64,000 bases of DNA from Microbulbifer sp. SAOS-129_SWC (GCF_039696035.1 NZ_CP155567.1:1253501-1317500); one strand, 5' to 3'. Positions 1 to 9,113 are shown, counted from the first letter of the stretch. The notes: a model not told the origin generated them from the letters alone. Numbers and translations: made by a program.

Positions 1-1128
1 GGTCTGCATGGGGTTGGTGTGCGCGAGGCGCACCAGTGGCGGCAGGGCGAAGCCAAATGCGCACACGAAGCCGGTGGTGGCGCCCACCAGCAGCGGCGTC
101 CAGTGGCTGGGGGGCGGCGCCACCGGGAAGAAGTCGGCCATCAGCGCCACCGCCTGGGCCTGTACCAGGCTGCCGATGGCGAGGCCGGCAGCGGTGGCGC
201 ACAGGGCCAGCGCGGCCAGCTGTCCGAGATAGATGCGCAGCACCTGGCTGCGCCCGGCGCCGAGACTCTTCATTACCGCGACGTAGCGGCCGTGGCGCAG
301 GCTGTAGCGGCGCGCGGCGAGGCTGACGGCAACCCCGGCGAGCAGTACCGCGAGGCTGGCGGCGAGGAACAGGAAGCGCTCGGCGCGCTGCAGGGCGGCG
401 GCCACGCGCGGCTGGCCGTCGCGCAGGTCGAGCACCCGCTGGTGCTCGCCGAGCTGTGGCTGCAGCCATTTGAAATAGCGCTTCAGCGCAGCGTCGTCAC
501 CGGCGAACAGGTAGCGGTAGCGCACGCGGCTGCCGGGCTGGATCAGGTTGGCGGCGTCCAGGTCGGCGGTGTTGATCAATGCGCGCGCGCCCATGGAGAA
601 CAGGCTGGCGCCGGCGTCCGGCTCGCTTTCCAGCAGGCCGCCGACGCGCAGGCGGATATCGCCCAGCTGCACGCGGTCGCCGGGCTGCAGCTGCAGTAGC
701 GGCAGCAGCCGCGGCTGCAGCCAGATCTCGCCGGGCGGCGGCCCATGGCGCAGGGTGCGAATGTTTTGTTGCGCGGCCGCGCGCATGGTCAGCTGGCCCA
801 CCAGCGGGTAGCCTTCGCTGGCGGCCTTGATCCAGGCGAACTGGAACTGGTCACCGGCGGACAGCATCGACGCGAACTGTACCGTGCGCGCTTGCTCGAG
901 GCCGCGGCGGCGCGCTTCGTCGAGCCAGCGCTGCGGCACTGGCCGACTGCTGGCGACGACCCGCTCGGCGGCGAGAAAGGTCTGCGATTGCAGGTGCATG
1001 GCGCGGTTGAGGCGATCGCTGAAGTGGGCGATGGCAGTGACGCTGCTGACCGCCAGCACCAGCGCGGCGGCCACCAGCGCCAGTTCGCCGCCGCGCCAGT
1101 CGCGCCACAGCAGTTTGAGCGGCAGCAT
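1..1128 (-). CDS. ABC transporter permease, FtsX/YbbP type (3' part missing)
   Basis: The first 376 codons of a large permease; the rest lies beyond the window edge. The start ATG shares one base with the TGA of the upstream ATPase (TGATG), so the two are translationally coupled. The N-terminus (MLPLKLLWRDWRGGELALV) leads into a first membrane helix, then a large extracytoplasmic region, then helices around residues 270-300 and 315-340. This is the arrangement of the FtsX-like/MacB-type permeases beside tesA in many gammaproteobacteria (YbbP). The family works with an ATPase of the LolD/YbbA class; its substrate is not established. The role is inferred from fold and neighbours. Confidence 0.85.
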   Translation of the reverse strand, partial: MLPLKLLWRDWRGGELALVAAALVLAVSSVTAIAHFSDRLNRAMHLQSQTFLAAERVVASSRPVPQRWLDEARRRGLEQARTVQFASMLSAGDQFQFAWIKAASEGYPLVGQLTMRAAAQQNIRTLRHGPPPGEIWLQPRLLPLLQLQPGDRVQLGDIRLRVGGLLESEPDAGASLFSMGARALINTADLDAANLIQPGSRVRYRYLFAGDDAALKRYFKWLQPQLGEHQRVLDLRDGQPRVAAALQRAERFLFLAASLAVLLAGVAVSLAARRYSLRHGRYVAVMKSLGAGRSQVLRIYLGQLAALALCATAAGLAIGSLVQAQAVALMADFFPVAPPPSHWTPLLVGATTGFVCAFGFALPPLVRLAHTNPMQT

Positions 1129-1868
1129 CAGCTTGCGGCCTCGGCGAGGGTGTCGCCGCCGTTGTCGGCGGCGATTTCGCCGGCGACGAGTTGCAGGTGG
1201 GCGCCGCAGCGCTGGGCGAGGCGCTGTTCGTGGGTGACCAGCACCAGGGTGGTGGCGGATTCGGCGTTGAGGCTGAACAGCAGGTCGATGACTTTTTCGC
1301 CGTTGCCGGCGTCGAGACTGCCGGTGGGCTCGTCGGCGAACAGGATGCCACTCGACTCGTCGTCTGCGCTGGAACCGGCGCCGCCAGCGATACTGCAAAA
1401 AGCGCGGGCGAGGGCGACGCGCTGTTGTTCGCCGCCGGACAGCTGGCGCGGATAGTGGTGCAGCCGGTGCTGGAGACCAACGCGGGCGAGGTAGTCTTCG
1501 GCGCGTTTGGCGGCGTTGCGCTCGCCGCGCAGTTCGCTGGGCAGCATGACGTTTTCCAGCGCGGTGAGACCGGGCAGCAGCTGGAAGGTCTGGAATACGA
1601 AGCCGACGCTGCGGGCGCGCACTGCGGCGCGCTGTTCTTCGTCCATGGCGGTGATTTCCTCGCCGGCGAGCCAGATGCGGCCTTCGCTGGGGCGGTCGAG
1701 GCCGGCGAGCAGCCCGAGCAGGGTGGATTTGCCGGATCCGGAGGCGCCGGTGATGGCGAGACTCTGGCCGCGGGCGAGTTGCAGAGAAATATTATTTAAT
1801 AGCGTCAGCGGACCTTCGCTGGTGGCGACGCGGTGGCTTAAGTTTTCGGCCTTGAGCACGGCGGGCAT
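1128..1868 (-). CDS. ABC transporter ATP-binding protein, YbbA/LolD-like
   Basis: A 246-residue ABC ATPase with Walker A (GASGSGKST), signature (LSGGEQQRVALARAF) and Walker B (ILFADEP) followed by TGSLD. I chose the ATG at 1868 because AAGGA lies 7 bases upstream; the ATG at 1874 is too close to it. The gene overlaps the permease start by one base. It is divergent from tesA, an arrangement known from ybbA-tesA of enterobacteria and pseudomonads. One oddity: between the signature helix and Walker B there are about 12 more residues than usual, rich in Gly, Ser and Asp (after ARAF, running CSIAGGAGSS and on). The core motifs are intact, so I take it to be active. Confidence 0.9.
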   Translation of the reverse strand: MPAVLKAENLSHRVATSEGPLTLLNNISLQLARGQSLAITGASGSGKSTLLGLLAGLDRPSEGRIWLAGEEITAMDEEQRAAVRARSVGFVFQTFQLLPGLTALENVMLPSELRGERNAAKRAEDYLARVGLQHRLHHYPRQLSGGEQQRVALARAFCSIAGGAGSSADDESSGILFADEPTGSLDAGNGEKVIDLLFSLNAESATTLVLVTHEQRLAQRCGAHLQLVAGEIAADNGGDTLAEAAS

Positions 1869-1943
1869 CGGCATTTCCTTACTTATGTCTGGGGTCCGGG
1901 TTGTGGGCCAGAGGGCGCGGGCATCTATTGCGGAGAGTATGAC

Positions 1944-2609
1944 ATGACGACAGAGTTTTTCCGGCGCTGCGGGGGGCGTTTTGCCTTGTGTGTGCTGCTG
2001 TTGGTCCCGCTGGCGGGCCGTGCGGACGATGGCGGGACGCTGCTGGTGCTGGGGGACAGTATCAGTGCCGGTTACGGGATCGATGAGGCGCAGGGCTGGG
2101 TGCAGCTGCTGCGCGAGCGGCTGGGCGGCGGTGAGGCGCCGGTGGCGGTGGTGAATGCGAGTGTCAGCGGTGAGACGTCGGCGGGCGGCCTGGCGCGGCT
2201 GCCGCGGCTGTTGCAGGAGCACCGGCCGCGCTGGCTGATTGTGGAGCTGGGCGGTAACGATGGCCTGCGCGGCTATCCGCCGCAGGCGCTGGCGCGCAAT
2301 CTGGAGCAGATGGTACAGCTGGCGCAGAAGGCGGATGTGCGGGTGCTGTTGCTGGGCATGCGCATTCCGCCGAATTACGGCCGCGCCTATACCGACGCCT
2401 TTGCGGCGGTGTATCCGAAAGTGGCGAAGGCGGAGCAGGTGCCGCTGGTGCCCTTCTTCCTGGCGCCGGTGGCGCTGCAGGACGGCGCCATGCAGGAGGA
2501 CGGCATTCACCCCACGGCGGCGGCCCAGCCGGCGCTGCTCGAGCATATCTGGCCCTGTGTGCAGGGCTTGCTGGGGAAAGCCGTGGACCGGCAGTCGTGT
2601 ACTCCGTGA
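1944..2609 (+). CDS. tesA: Acyl-CoA thioesterase I / lysophospholipase L1
   Basis: A 221-residue SGNH hydrolase. An N-terminal hydrophobic segment (about residues 12-26, ending AGRADD) looks like a signal peptide, so the enzyme should be periplasmic. Block I is LGDSISAGYG with nucleophile Ser39, block III GGND is at 103-106, and block V DGIHP gives Asp186 and His189. The family hydrolyses acyl-CoA, lysophospholipids and aryl esters. It is divergent from the ABC pair, the conserved tesA/ybbA arrangement; the spacing of 75 bp must hold both promoters. Confidence 0.95.
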   Translation: MTTEFFRRCGGRFALCVLLLVPLAGRADDGGTLLVLGDSISAGYGIDEAQGWVQLLRERLGGGEAPVAVVNASVSGETSAGGLARLPRLLQEHRPRWLIVELGGNDGLRGYPPQALARNLEQMVQLAQKADVRVLLLGMRIPPNYGRAYTDAFAAVYPKVAKAEQVPLVPFFLAPVALQDGAMQEDGIHPTAAAQPALLEHIWPCVQGLLGKAVDRQSCTP

Positions 2610-2666
2610 TCGAAATGCGTACAATCGCGGCCTGAATTTTAGGGCTGGATTCTAATTCTGTGGCGT

Positions 2667-2774
2667 CCCTGCTGCCGGTAGCGGGTTGCGGGACACGCCG
2701 TGAATCCATCCCTGGAGGCTTGGCGGCCGGGTCCCTCCGGCCGACAGTCCCGCAACCCGCTACCGGCATCAGGG
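2667..2774 (+). repeat. Long covarying hairpin element, copy A
   Basis: Outer arms at 2673-2694 and 2747-2768 are perfectly complementary over 22 bp (left arm begins TGCCGGTAGCGG). Outside them a C(2672)/T(2769) mismatch is followed by CCCTG/CAGGG. Inside are the core GTGAATCCATCCCTG (2700-2714) and an inner hairpin CGGCCGG-6 nt-CCGGCCG (2724-2743). The element lies between tesA and ttcA. Copies at 47368 and 57299 have the same order of parts with different, but again self-complementary, arms. Confidence 0.85.
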
Positions 2775-2833
2775 CCTTCGCATTACAGTTCGAAGCGCCT
2801 TTTCGACCCGGAACCCGTAGTCAGAGAAACACC

Positions 2834-3760
2834 ATGTCCGAACTGGAAAACCGCCGCGAGCGGCTGGAATTCAACAAGCTGCAGAAGCGCCTGCGCCGCA
2901 ACGTGGGCCGCGCCATCGCCGACTTCAATATGATTGAGGAGGGCGACAAGATCATGGTGTGCCTGTCCGGCGGCAAGGATTCCTATGCGATGCTGGATAT
3001 CCTGCTCAATCTGCAGCGCACGGCACCGGTGCGGTTCGAGCTGGTGGCGGTCAACATGGACCAGAAGCAGCCGGGGTTCCCCGAGCATGTGCTGCCGGAG
3101 TACCTGCAGTCCCTGGGGGTGCCCTATCACATTGTGGAGAAGGACACTTACTCGGTGGTGAAGGAGGTGGTGCCGGAGGGCAAGACTACTTGCGGCCTCT
3201 GCTCGCGCCTGCGCCGCGGCACCCTGTACGGCTTTGCCGAGGAAATCGGGGCGACCAAGGTGGCGCTGGGACACCACAAGGACGATATCGTCGAGACGTT
3301 GTTCCTGAACATGTTCTACGGCGGCCGCCTGAAGGCGATGCCGCCGAAGCTGCGCGCGGACGACGGCCGCAATATCGTGATCCGCCCGCTGGCTTACTGC
3401 CGCGAGCAGGACATCGAGCAGTTTGCGGCGATCAAGCAGTTCCCGATCATTCCGTGCAACCTGTGCGGCAGCCAGGAAAACCTGCAGCGCCAGGCGATCA
3501 AGCAGATGTTGCGGGACTGGGACCAGAAATTCCCCGGGCGCAGCGAGAATATTTTCGCTGCGCTGACCCGGGTGTCGCCGTCACAACTGGCGGATCGCGA
3601 CCTGTACGATTTCGAGAGCCTGGAGCTGGACCGCACTACACCAGCGGCTGGCGCGCGGGGCGAGCATGCAATTCAGCGGCAGGTGCACTCCTGGATTCCC
3701 GATGGGGAAGAGGAGTCGGTTGCAGAGCCGCCCCGCTATATCGAGGCGCTGAATCTGTAG
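2834..3760 (+). CDS. ttcA: tRNA 2-thiocytidine(32) synthetase TtcA
   Basis: A 308-residue PP-loop ATPase that thiolates C32 of some tRNAs. It has the PP-loop SGGKDS at residues 45-50 and two CxxC motifs, CGLC (Cys120, Cys123) and CNLC (Cys208, Cys211), which hold the iron-sulphur cluster in this family. The start at 2834 gives the usual N-terminus ([20 protein letters not shown]). An open frame continues back to 2660, but it would run through hairpin element A and has no family similarity. The last 125 bp are overlapped on the other strand by the gene at 3636-4238. Confidence 0.97.
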   Translation: MSELENRRERLEFNKLQKRLRRNVGRAIADFNMIEEGDKIMVCLSGGKDSYAMLDILLNLQRTAPVRFELVAVNMDQKQPGFPEHVLPEYLQSLGVPYHIVEKDTYSVVKEVVPEGKTTCGLCSRLRRGTLYGFAEEIGATKVALGHHKDDIVETLFLNMFYGGRLKAMPPKLRADDGRNIVIRPLAYCREQDIEQFAAIKQFPIIPCNLCGSQENLQRQAIKQMLRDWDQKFPGRSENIFAALTRVSPSQLADRDLYDFESLELDRTTPAAGARGEHAIQRQVHSWIPDGEEESVAEPPRYIEALNL

Positions 3761-4238
3761 GATCGGCGGCGCTGACCAGGCGTGCGTAGCTGCACTCGAA
3801 GTCGTGCGCGCGGGCGCTGGGGCCGTGGTGGAAGTGCTGGTGCCACAGACGCGCCATGTTGTCCACCTCGGCGCCGACGCGGCTGACCCCGGCGGCGCGG
3901 TAGATCAGCCAGGCGATGGCGGTGGCATAGCGCAGGTTGGTGGTCAGTTCACTGTGGGGGTGGTCGAGGAAGTCGCGCTGGCTGGCGAGGCCGCGAACCT
4001 TGGAGGCGAGCGCCGGGTGGTCGATCAGGTAGTTGTCCCAGATTTCCCGGTGGGTGTGTGGCTGTATCTGGTAGATGCCCAGCCCGTGGCGGCGGCCCTG
4101 CTTGAGGTGAAACCCGAGCTGGGATTCCTGCGCGGCGGTGCCGAGCAACAGGTTTTCCATTTCCGGTGTCCAGGCCCGCAAGTGTTTGAGGGTGGGACGA
4201 ATCACCAGTTGTCTCAGTTCGTCCAGACAAATGCCCAT
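3636..4238 (-). CDS. Lysozyme-like / SLT-type domain protein
   Basis: A 200-residue protein of no named family that I can fix. Residues 28-60 read [16 protein letters not shown], then [16 protein letters not shown]. The pattern of AxxES followed by G-L-G-x-x-Q-I is that of lysozyme-like transglycosylase folds, with the Glu in the catalytic place. There is no signal peptide, so it may be phage-derived or a cytoplasmic or structural protein. The recognisable domain ends near residue 158. The last 40 or so residues are Pro/Ala/Arg-rich and are simply the antisense of the ttcA 3' end. They may be a run-on after loss of an earlier stop. Confidence 0.65.
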   Translation of the reverse strand: MGICLDELRQLVIRPTLKHLRAWTPEMENLLLGTAAQESQLGFHLKQGRRHGLGIYQIQPHTHREIWDNYLIDHPALASKVRGLASQRDFLDHPHSELTTNLRYATAIAWLIYRAAGVSRVGAEVDNMARLWHQHFHHGPSARAHDFECSYARLVSAADPTDSAPRYSGAALQPTPLPHRESRSAPAAELHARPARQPLV

Positions 4239-4433
4239 AGTGTTGTCAGTTTTTCCGTAACTTTTCCCAATATGTAGTTTGTGGATTGAGCTGCTGCCAG
4301 TGAATAGGTAGATTTACGCGCAATAAACACGAAAATTGGCTGTCGCGCCTATTCCCCGGGGCTTTCTTGCACTAAAAAAGCCTATGACGCCGGGCGCTGC
4401 GGCGGTCGCAATGTTCTCTGTTGGGGATTTTCC

Positions 4434-5900
4434 ATGTCTGGACAATGGCTCGTCGCGCTGACGTTTGTCGGCTACCTGGCTTTTATTCTGGTGATCGGTG
4501 TCTACGCTTACCAGCGCACCAAGGATGCCAGTGATTATTTTCTCGGTGGCCGTTCGCTGCCGCCGGCGGTGGCGGCGCTGTCGGCCGGCGCCTCGGATAT
4601 GAGCGGCTGGCTGCTGCTGGGCCTGCCCGGTGCGGCCTACGCGGTGGGGCTTTCCTCCGGCTGGATCGCGATCGGGCTGTTCTCCGGCATTGTGCTCAGC
4701 TGGACCACCATGGCGCGGCGCTTGCGCGTGTACTCCTATGAACTGGATGACGCGCTGACGCTGCCGGCCTATCTGCACCGGCGCTTCAACCTGGGGCATC
4801 CCTACCTGCGCACCCTGTGCGGTATCTTTATCCTGCTGTTTTTCCTGTTCTATGTGGCCTCGGGCCTGATTGCCGGGGGCAAGCTGTTCGAGTCGGTGTT
4901 CGGCTGGGATTACCGCATTGCGGTGGTGGTCGGTGCGCTGGCGGTGATTTCCTACACGCTGTTTGGCGGTTTCCTGGCGGTGTCCTGGACCGATGTGTTC
5001 CAGGGCCTGTTGATGAGCCTGGCGCTGGTGATTGTGCCGGCGGTGGTCATCAGCGACGAGGGTGGCCTGGCGGCCAGCTGGCACCAGCTGCAGCAGCGCG
5101 CGCCGGAGCTGACCCACTGGATGAGCGACAATACCGGGCAGGCGCTGGGCGTGGCGGCGATCCTGAGTTCGCTGGCCTGGGGGCTGGGGTATTTTGGCCA
5201 GCCGCACATTCTGGCCCGCTTCAAGGCGGTGCGCCGCCCGGAGGATGTGCCGACGGCGGCGCTGGTGGCGGCGGTGTGGTCGCTGGCCGGTTTTCTCGGT
5301 GCGATGGCGGTGGGCCTGTTCGGGCGCCTGGAGCTGAATCAGGTGCTGCCGGATGGCGAGCGTATCTTTATCGAGCTGGTGGGGGCGCTGTTCCACCCGC
5401 TGGTGGCAGGGGTGCTGCTGGCGGCGATCCTGTCGGCGATCATGAGCACCGCGGACTCCCAGCTGCTGGTTAGCTCGGCGGCGCTGGCGGAAGATATCTA
5501 CCACGTCTGGGTGGGCCGCGAGACCAGCCCCGAGGCGATGGTCAAGGTGGGGCGCTGGGCGGTGGTGGGCCTGTCGCTGATCGCCGTGTGGGTGGCACTG
5601 GATCCGGACTCCAAGGTGCTCGACGTGGTGGCCTATGCGTGGGCAGGGCTTGGCGCGGCATTCGGGCCAGCGATCCTGATCAGCCTGTACTGGTCGCGCA
5701 TGACCGGTGCCGGCGCCATCGCCGGGGTGCTGGTGGGCGGTGTTACGGTACTGATCTGGAGGGAGCTATCCGGGGGCATCTTCGATATCTACGAGTTGCT
5801 ACCGGGCTTCGTACTCTCCGCAGCTGCTATCGTGATAGTAAGCGCAGTGACGAATTGCCCCGTGGCCGTCTCATCGCGCCATCGCGAGTTGATGGGGTGA
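4434..5900 (+). CDS. putP: Sodium/proline symporter PutP
   Basis: A 488-residue sodium:solute symporter (SSS family) with about 13 membrane helices. The start MSGQWLVALTFVGYLAFILV, the YFLGGRSLPP segment after helix 1 and the ASDMSGWLLLGLPG segment are hallmarks of PutP. It imports proline with Na+ across the inner membrane, as a nutrient or osmoprotectant. It stands alone, with no putA or proline regulator nearby. The 195-bp upstream gap is A/T-richer than its surroundings and presumably holds the promoter. Confidence 0.93.
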   Translation: MSGQWLVALTFVGYLAFILVIGVYAYQRTKDASDYFLGGRSLPPAVAALSAGASDMSGWLLLGLPGAAYAVGLSSGWIAIGLFSGIVLSWTTMARRLRVYSYELDDALTLPAYLHRRFNLGHPYLRTLCGIFILLFFLFYVASGLIAGGKLFESVFGWDYRIAVVVGALAVISYTLFGGFLAVSWTDVFQGLLMSLALVIVPAVVISDEGGLAASWHQLQQRAPELTHWMSDNTGQALGVAAILSSLAWGLGYFGQPHILARFKAVRRPEDVPTAALVAAVWSLAGFLGAMAVGLFGRLELNQVLPDGERIFIELVGALFHPLVAGVLLAAILSAIMSTADSQLLVSSAALAEDIYHVWVGRETSPEAMVKVGRWAVVGLSLIAVWVALDPDSKVLDVVAYAWAGLGAAFGPAILISLYWSRMTGAGAIAGVLVGGVTVLIWRELSGGIFDIYELLPGFVLSAAAIVIVSAVTNCPVAVSSRHRELMG

Positions 5901-6096
5901 GGCCGGTGCCGCGCGGCGCGCGGGCGCTCTCGAGCATGGGTTGTGCAGGACGTTGCAGTTCCTGCGCGTGAGTGCCGCCGCATGAATCTCTTCCGCACAG
6001 GCTCCGGCCGGCAGACCGGGGGGCGGCGTTACTGACGCGAGGCGAAACGGATTTCCATCCGCATCCATGCATGCCCAAAGCGGTTGGAGAAACTGA

Positions 6097-6612
6097 GTGA
6101 TCGAAGTCCATGTCGGAGATATCACTCGATTAAAAGTCGATGTTATCGTCAATGCCGCCAACAGCCACCTGCAGGGCGGTGGTGGTGTAGACGGGACCAT
6201 TCACCGCGCGGCGGGGCCCCGCCTGTTGGAGGCTTGCCGCCAGATTGGCGGCTGCCCCGCCGGGGAAGTGCGCGCGACCCCGGCTTTTGATATTCCCGTC
6301 AAGCGTATCTACCACACCGTCGGCCCGGTCTGGCGCGGCGGCAATCTCGGCGAACCGGAACTGCTGGCGAGTTGTTACCGCCAGTGCCTGACGTTGGCGC
6401 GGCGGGAGAACATGCAGTCCATCGCCTTCCCGGCAATCAGTTGTGGTGTCTACGACTATCCGCCGGAGCAGGCGGTGGAAATCGCCGTGGACCAGGTGCA
6501 GGCGCACCTGGAGCGCGATGCGGTACCGCGGCTGGTGATTTTCTGCTGTTTCGACGAGGCGATGGCGGAGCTATACCGGTTGCAGCTGGATACCGCCTAT
6601 GTGCGCCGCTGA
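6097..6612 (+). CDS. Macrodomain protein, O-acetyl-ADP-ribose deacetylase type
   Basis: A 171-residue single macrodomain. It starts with GTG (TTGGAGA is 7 bases upstream). Motifs: [27 protein letters not shown] (residues about 14-40) and [12 protein letters not shown], the two ADP-ribose-binding loops of the MacroD/YmdB class. Such enzymes remove O-acetyl-ADP-ribose or ADP-ribose from proteins. E. coli YmdB also restrains RNase III, which cannot be assumed here. The next gene begins about 110 bp downstream on the same strand. Confidence 0.92.
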   Translation: MIEVHVGDITRLKVDVIVNAANSHLQGGGGVDGTIHRAAGPRLLEACRQIGGCPAGEVRATPAFDIPVKRIYHTVGPVWRGGNLGEPELLASCYRQCLTLARRENMQSIAFPAISCGVYDYPPEQAVEIAVDQVQAHLERDAVPRLVIFCCFDEAMAELYRLQLDTAYVRR

Positions 6613-6723
6613 GCGGCGCCGCCCGTGAGCGGCTTGTCCCCGTCGCAGTGACCGGATCGGTCATTGCGGCGTTTGCGCTGCTCGCCGATGATTGGCGCAG
6701 ATAATAAAAACGAGGGTGAGAAA

Positions 6724-7188
6724 ATGCGCAGTGCCGAACAGTGGTTTGCCGAGTATGGCGAGAGCCACCAGAACCCAGTCAACAAGGCCATTCACTGGAT
6801 TGCGGTGCCGGTCATTTACGCCACCGTGGTGGGGCTGTTGTGGTCGATTCCACAGCCGGCGTTTATGGCGTCGATCCCGTGGCTGAACTGGGCGGTGGTG
6901 GCGCTGGTGCCGACGCTGCTGTTCTATCTGGTGATGTCGTTCCCGCTGGCGCTGGGCATGGCTGCGGCCAGCGTCGTATGCCTGTGGGGCTGGAGCGGCT
7001 TTGCGCGGCTGGGGTACTCGGTGTGGATGGCCTCGCTGGTGCTGTTCGTGATCATGTGGATCTTCCAGTTCATCGGCCACCGGATCGAGGGTAAGAAACC
7101 CTCTTTCTTCAAGGACCTGCAATTCCTGTTGATCGGCCCGGCGTGGGTGATCGGGTTTGTCTATCGCAAGTTTGATATCAAATACTGA
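6724..7188 (+). CDS. Mpo1-like (DUF962/YGL010w) membrane protein
   Basis: A 154-residue protein with four hydrophobic segments. The N-terminal ESHQNPVNKAIHWIAVPV carries the H-x2-N-x3-H pattern typical of the Mpo1/DUF962 family. Its yeast member is an Fe(II)-dependent dioxygenase acting on 2-hydroxy fatty acids. I use the ATG at 6724, which has GAGGGTGAG upstream; an in-frame start at 6664 adds a segment not typical of the family. In bacteria the substrate is not settled. It may share a transcript with the macrodomain gene. Confidence 0.85.
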   Translation: MRSAEQWFAEYGESHQNPVNKAIHWIAVPVIYATVVGLLWSIPQPAFMASIPWLNWAVVALVPTLLFYLVMSFPLALGMAAASVVCLWGWSGFARLGYSVWMASLVLFVIMWIFQFIGHRIEGKKPSFFKDLQFLLIGPAWVIGFVYRKFDIKY

Positions 7189-7213
7189 CGGCGCCGGCTC
7201 AATCGCGCTGTGA

Positions 7214-7232
7214 GAGCGGCCAGCGGCCGCTC
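7214..7232. terminator. Hairpin between convergent genes
   Basis: GAGCGGCC-AGC-GGCCGCTC, an 8-bp perfect stem with a 3-nt loop, between the convergent Mpo1-like and Lrp genes. No T tract, so its action as a terminator is only inferred. Confidence 0.4.
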
Positions 7233-7253
7233 CGTCGGTCAGCCTGTATGTGA

Positions 7254-7739
7254 TCAGCGGTTGTAGTGCACCGGTACTTCCAGCGTCTCTTTCACCTGCT
7301 CCATGACCACATAACTGGTGCACTCCTGTACTTCCGGCAGTGTCAGCAGGGTCTCGCCGTAGAAGCGGCGATAGGCATTCATATCTGCCACCCGCGCCTT
7401 GATCAGGTAGTCAAAATTCCCCGATACCAGATAGCATTCCTGCACCTCCGGCAGCGCCGCCACGGCGTTGCGGAACTCCTCGAACGCGTCCTGAGCCGAG
7501 CGGTTCAGGCGGATCTGCACGAACACCACCAGCGCCGCGTCGAGAAACTCCGGGTTGATCAGCGCCGTATAGCCCTGGATTACGCCATCTCCCTCCAGGC
7601 GCCGCACCCGCTCGATACAGGGGGTGGCGGTCAGCCCCACCTCGCGCGCGAGCTCGGCATAGCTGGTGCGGCCATTCTTTTGCAGTACCCGCAGGATGTT
7701 GCGGTCAATGGTGCTCAGTTCATTGGCGCGTCTGCGCAT
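7254..7739 (-). CDS. Lrp/AsnC family transcriptional regulator
   Basis: A 161-residue regulator with an N-terminal winged HTH (STIDRNILRVLQKNGRTSYAEL, then the recognition region TPCIERVRRLE) and a C-terminal RAM effector-binding domain. I start it at 7739, where GGGAACACC precedes the ATG; the longer frame from 7826 runs into the ald promoter. It is divergent from alanine dehydrogenase with 194 bp between the starts. That layout suggests it senses alanine or another amino acid and controls ald and itself. Confidence 0.93.
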   Translation of the reverse strand: MRRRANELSTIDRNILRVLQKNGRTSYAELAREVGLTATPCIERVRRLEGDGVIQGYTALINPEFLDAALVVFVQIRLNRSAQDAFEEFRNAVAALPEVQECYLVSGNFDYLIKARVADMNAYRRFYGETLLTLPEVQECTSYVVMEQVKETLEVPVHYNR

Positions 7740-7933
7740 GGTGTTCCCTCGGTTGAATCGATCAATTAACGGGCATTCTGGTGCCTCATCCAGTGGATTC
7801 CACTGGTTGGGGGTGAAAAATAACATAAATTCCCTCGGTGGGCGGCTCTATACTGGGTGAAATCGCAGAAGCAGGGTAACTGCACCCATCACCGGATAAG
7901 TGGCCTGAGTGCCAACAACGAGGAGTACAAGAA
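7740..7933. promoter_or_regulatory. Shared lrp-type/ald control region
   Basis: A 194-bp divergent intergenic region. It contains an A/T-rich tract (7814-7832) of the kind Lrp proteins prefer, and a -10-like TATACT at 7849-7854 on the ald side. No convincing -35 is visible, as would fit an activator-dependent promoter. ald has AACGAGGAGTACAAGA in front of its ATG. Confidence 0.45.
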
Positions 7934-9079
7934 ATGTTGATAGGTGTCCCGAAAGAGATCAAAAACCACGAGTACCGTATCGGCCTGACGCCGGCCAGTG
8001 TTCGTGAGCTGATCGGTCACGGTCACGAGGTGATCGTGCAGAAAGACGGTGGTTCCGCCATCGGCTTTACCGACGAAATGTACGAGCAGGCAGGTGCCAA
8101 GATCATCGATTCTCCGGAAGAGATCTTCGCTACCGCCGACATGATCGTCAAGGTCAAGGAGCCGCAGCCGCACGAGTGCGAGATGCTGCGCCCGGGCCAA
8201 CTGCTGTACACCTACCTGCACCTGGCGCCCGATCCCAAGCAGACCGAGCTGCTGGTCAAGTCCGGCGCTACCTGTATCGCCTATGAAACCGTAACCGATC
8301 GCTCCGGCGCGTTGCCGCTGCTGGCACCGATGTCTGAAGTGGCCGGCCGTATGTCCGTACAGTGCGGCGCCCACCACCTGGAGAAAGCCCAGGGTGGTCT
8401 CGGCGTACTGCTGGGCGGCGTGCCCGGTGTGGCCCCGGCCAAGGTACTGGTGATCGGTGGCGGTGTCGTGGGTACCAACGCGGCCAAAATGGCCCTGGGT
8501 ATGGGCGCCGACGTCACTATTCTGGATCGCTCCCTGCCGCGTCTGCGTCAGCTGGACGATATCTTCGGCGGCGCTGTGCGCACCGAATACTCCACCAACG
8601 ACGCTATTGAGAAACACGCGCTGGAAGCGGACCTGGTAATCGGTGCGGTACTGATTCCGGGTGCGGCGGCGCCGAAGCTGCTGACCCGCGACCATATCAG
8701 TCGCATGAAGAAGGGCGCTGTGGTTGTGGACGTGGCCATCGACCAGGGCGGTTGCTTCGAAACCTCCAAGGCTACCACCCACCAGGAGCCGACTTACGTC
8801 GTCGACGGCGTGGTGCACTACTGCGTGGCCAACATGCCCGGCGGTGTTGCACGCACCTCCACCATGGCCCTGAACAACGCCACCCTGCCGTTTGCTGTGT
8901 CCCTGGCCAACAAGGGCGCCAAGCAAGCGCTGCTGGACGACGCCAACCTGCTGGAAGGCCTGAACGTTCACGCCGGTATGGTGACCTACAAGGCCGTTGC
9001 CGATGTACTGGGCTACGAATACGTGGATCCGAAACTGGCGCTGCAGAAGTCTGCCGTAGAGGAAGGCGCTGCCGCGTAA
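7934..9079 (+). CDS. ald: Alanine dehydrogenase
   Basis: A 381-residue NAD-dependent L-alanine dehydrogenase that interconverts alanine with pyruvate and ammonia. Arg15, Lys75 and His96 are at the exact substrate-binding places of the family, and the Rossmann motif is VLVIGGGVVGTNAAKMA. The family is about 371 residues long; the extra ten are an Ala/Glu-rich C-terminal tail (VEEGAAA). Codon use is noticeably more biased than in the neighbours, as in a highly expressed gene. It is divergent from an Lrp-family gene, its likely regulator. Confidence 0.97.
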   Translation: MLIGVPKEIKNHEYRIGLTPASVRELIGHGHEVIVQKDGGSAIGFTDEMYEQAGAKIIDSPEEIFATADMIVKVKEPQPHECEMLRPGQLLYTYLHLAPDPKQTELLVKSGATCIAYETVTDRSGALPLLAPMSEVAGRMSVQCGAHHLEKAQGGLGVLLGGVPGVAPAKVLVIGGGVVGTNAAKMALGMGADVTILDRSLPRLRQLDDIFGGAVRTEYSTNDAIEKHALEADLVIGAVLIPGAAAPKLLTRDHISRMKKGAVVVDVAIDQGGCFETSKATTHQEPTYVVDGVVHYCVANMPGGVARTSTMALNNATLPFAVSLANKGAKQALLDDANLLEGLNVHAGMVTYKAVADVLGYEYVDPKLALQKSAVEEGAAA

Positions 9080-9091
9080 CGAGATGGAAAC

Positions 9092-9113
9092 TGCGGCCGC
9101 TGGCGCGGCCGCA
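9092..9113 (+). terminator. Hairpin just after ald
   Basis: TGCGGCCGC-TGGC-GCGGCCGCA, a 9-bp perfect stem 12 bp after the ald stop. There is no T tract; it may stabilise the mRNA end, with the real terminator at 9241. Confidence 0.45.

Noticed and set aside
2667..2774. The hairpin elements as integron attC sites
   Set aside because: They have covarying arms, but I see no RYYYAAC/GTTRRRY ends and no integrase or cassette array.
2660..2833. N-terminal extension of ttcA
   Set aside because: It reads through hairpin element A and lacks similarity to TtcA; the ATG at 2834 gives the family N-terminus.
4314..5504. A 396-codon open frame opposite putP
   Set aside because: Pure antisense of a clear symporter gene; Gln/Arg/His-rich translation without domains is what high-GC shadow frames look like.
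5901..6096. A further copy of the hairpin elements between putP and the macrodomain gene
   Set aside because: GCATGAATCTCTTCC resembles the core weakly, but no complementary arms surround it.
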